From: Pseudofrankia coriaricola
Lineage (GTDB): Bacteria; Actinomycetota; Actinomycetes; Frankiales; Frankiaceae
Reading direction: 5' to 3'
NCBI RefSeq assembly: GCF_001854805.1
Contig: NZ_MBLO01000220.1
Coordinates: 1,460 to 43,182, forward strand
Length of the DNA stretch: 41,723 nt
Part shown: piece by piece, positions 41,250 to 41,723 of the stretch
How the letters are laid out: each line of letters opens with the position of its first letter
How positions within the stretch are numbered: the stretch's first letter is position 1
Notes under the pieces: model-generated
The model's input: the letters and a program-made list of their open reading frames with translations, nothing else
Told to the model about the DNA's origin: nothing
Databases searched by the model: none
Position numbers and translations under genes: made by a program

Positions 41250-41723
41250 ATGCTCGCGCTGCCCGTTCCCGAGGAACCGGATGGCCGGCCCGCCCAGGTG
41301 TGGTCCAGGCCGGACACCGGAATCCCTCGGGCTCCGTCTGACGCCAACCAAGATGGTGTCGCAGAAAATGGGCACGAGAACTACGCGGCGGTATCCGAAG
41401 GCGGTGTTTTCGACGCCGGTAACGGCGGCGACGGTGCCGGGTTCGGCGGGCGGCATCATGTACTGGCCGAGCTGGACGGGGTCGTCGGCGGGCTGAAGAC
41501 GCTGGCCGGAGCGAACCTGTGGGCGCTGTCCCACCCGGAGGCGCTGGAATTCCTGGGTGCCGCGGAGCGGGCCGGCCGGCTGCTGGCCTCGGTCCTGTTC
41601 GCGGCGGTCCGGGACCTGGGCGGCCGGGACCTGCGCGGCGTGTTCGGCGAGGAGGACCTGCCCTCGACGGCGGAACTCCTGCGCTGGCAACTGAAGATCC
41701 GCCCCGCCGACGCCCGGCGCACC
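41250..41723 (+). CDS. DUF222 (13E12-type) HNH endonuclease-like protein, N-terminal part
   Basis: The first 158 codons of a protein that runs off the window. After about 60 low-complexity residues it reads HHVLAELDGVVGGLKTLAG, LSHPEALEFLGAAERAGRLL, FAAVRDLGGRDLRGVFGEED and STAELLRWQLKIRPADARR. This is the DUF222 domain, which in full-length relatives is followed by an HNH nuclease domain; here that part lies outside. These genes are multicopy and repeat-like in actinomycetes. An in-frame TGA at 41,244 sets the limit, and the ATG at 41,250 has GAGG just upstream. The function of the family is not established. Confidence 0.85.
   Translation, partial: MLALPVPEEPDGRPAQVWSRPDTGIPRAPSDANQDGVAENGHENYAAVSEGGVFDAGNGGDGAGFGGRHHVLAELDGVVGGLKTLAGANLWALSHPEALEFLGAAERAGRLLASVLFAAVRDLGGRDLRGVFGEEDLPSTAELLRWQLKIRPADARRT

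Overview
The window is very GC-rich DNA with dense short-overlap operons, GTG/TTG starts and GC hairpins without U-tracts. It carries GntR/UTRA, TetR, CaiB-type and FadD3-like genes, a membrane Ser/Thr kinase with an extracytoplasmic domain, LuxE/LuxC-like genes and a DUF222 (13E12-type) gene. All of this fits a soil or plant-associated actinomycete, most likely of the Frankia/Parafrankia group; that placement is an inference from content, not a measured match. No rRNA, tRNA, CRISPR array or intact insertion sequence was seen.

Region A (1-12,649, all minus strand) is one long amide-uptake and hydrolysis operon. In transcription order it holds a GntR/UTRA regulator, two peptide-type ABC permeases (DppB/DppC-like), two ATPases (DppD/DppF-like), an amidase with an N-terminal helical domain, an MFS transporter whose C-terminus is an AtzG-like domain, a second amidase, a lipoprotein substrate-binding protein, a free-standing AtzG-like protein and a third amidase cut by the window edge. 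Several genes overlap by 4 bases (ATGA or GTGA). The set looks built to import an amide- or ureide-like nitrogen compound and hydrolyse it in the cytoplasm.

Region B (12,953-25,759) is a CoA-thioester catabolic neighbourhood. It contains a tandem-hotdog thioesterase coupled to an SDR and a divergent TetR, a small zinc-ribbon protein, an isochorismatase-fold protein lacking its catalytic triad, an SDR, a CaiB-type CoA transferase and a FadD3-like acyl-CoA ligase. It continues with an orphan Hsp70-type ATPase domain, another SDR with a striking 31-bp inverted repeat at its promoter, a second TetR, and a MiaA-type prenyltransferase of visibly lower GC. Two KstR2-like sites suggest a steroid-ring or isoprenoid-like acid as substrate (inference).

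Region C (25,770-33,463) holds a TetR divergent from a LuxE-LuxC acyl-reductase pair, a VapBC-like toxin-antitoxin module, a SelW-type Rdx protein, an SDR, and a cytochrome P450 that lacks the ExxR motif. A GTGAC-repeat block separates the last two.

Region D (34,100-41,723) holds a transmembrane Ser/Thr kinase with a DUF6777-like ectodomain. It is followed by a two-gene unit in which a STAND-type NTPase with a TPR-like C-terminus overlaps an APH/choline-kinase-fold kinase; this is the best candidate here for an undescribed system. The window ends in the start of a DUF222/HNH gene preceded by a perfect 24-bp palindrome.
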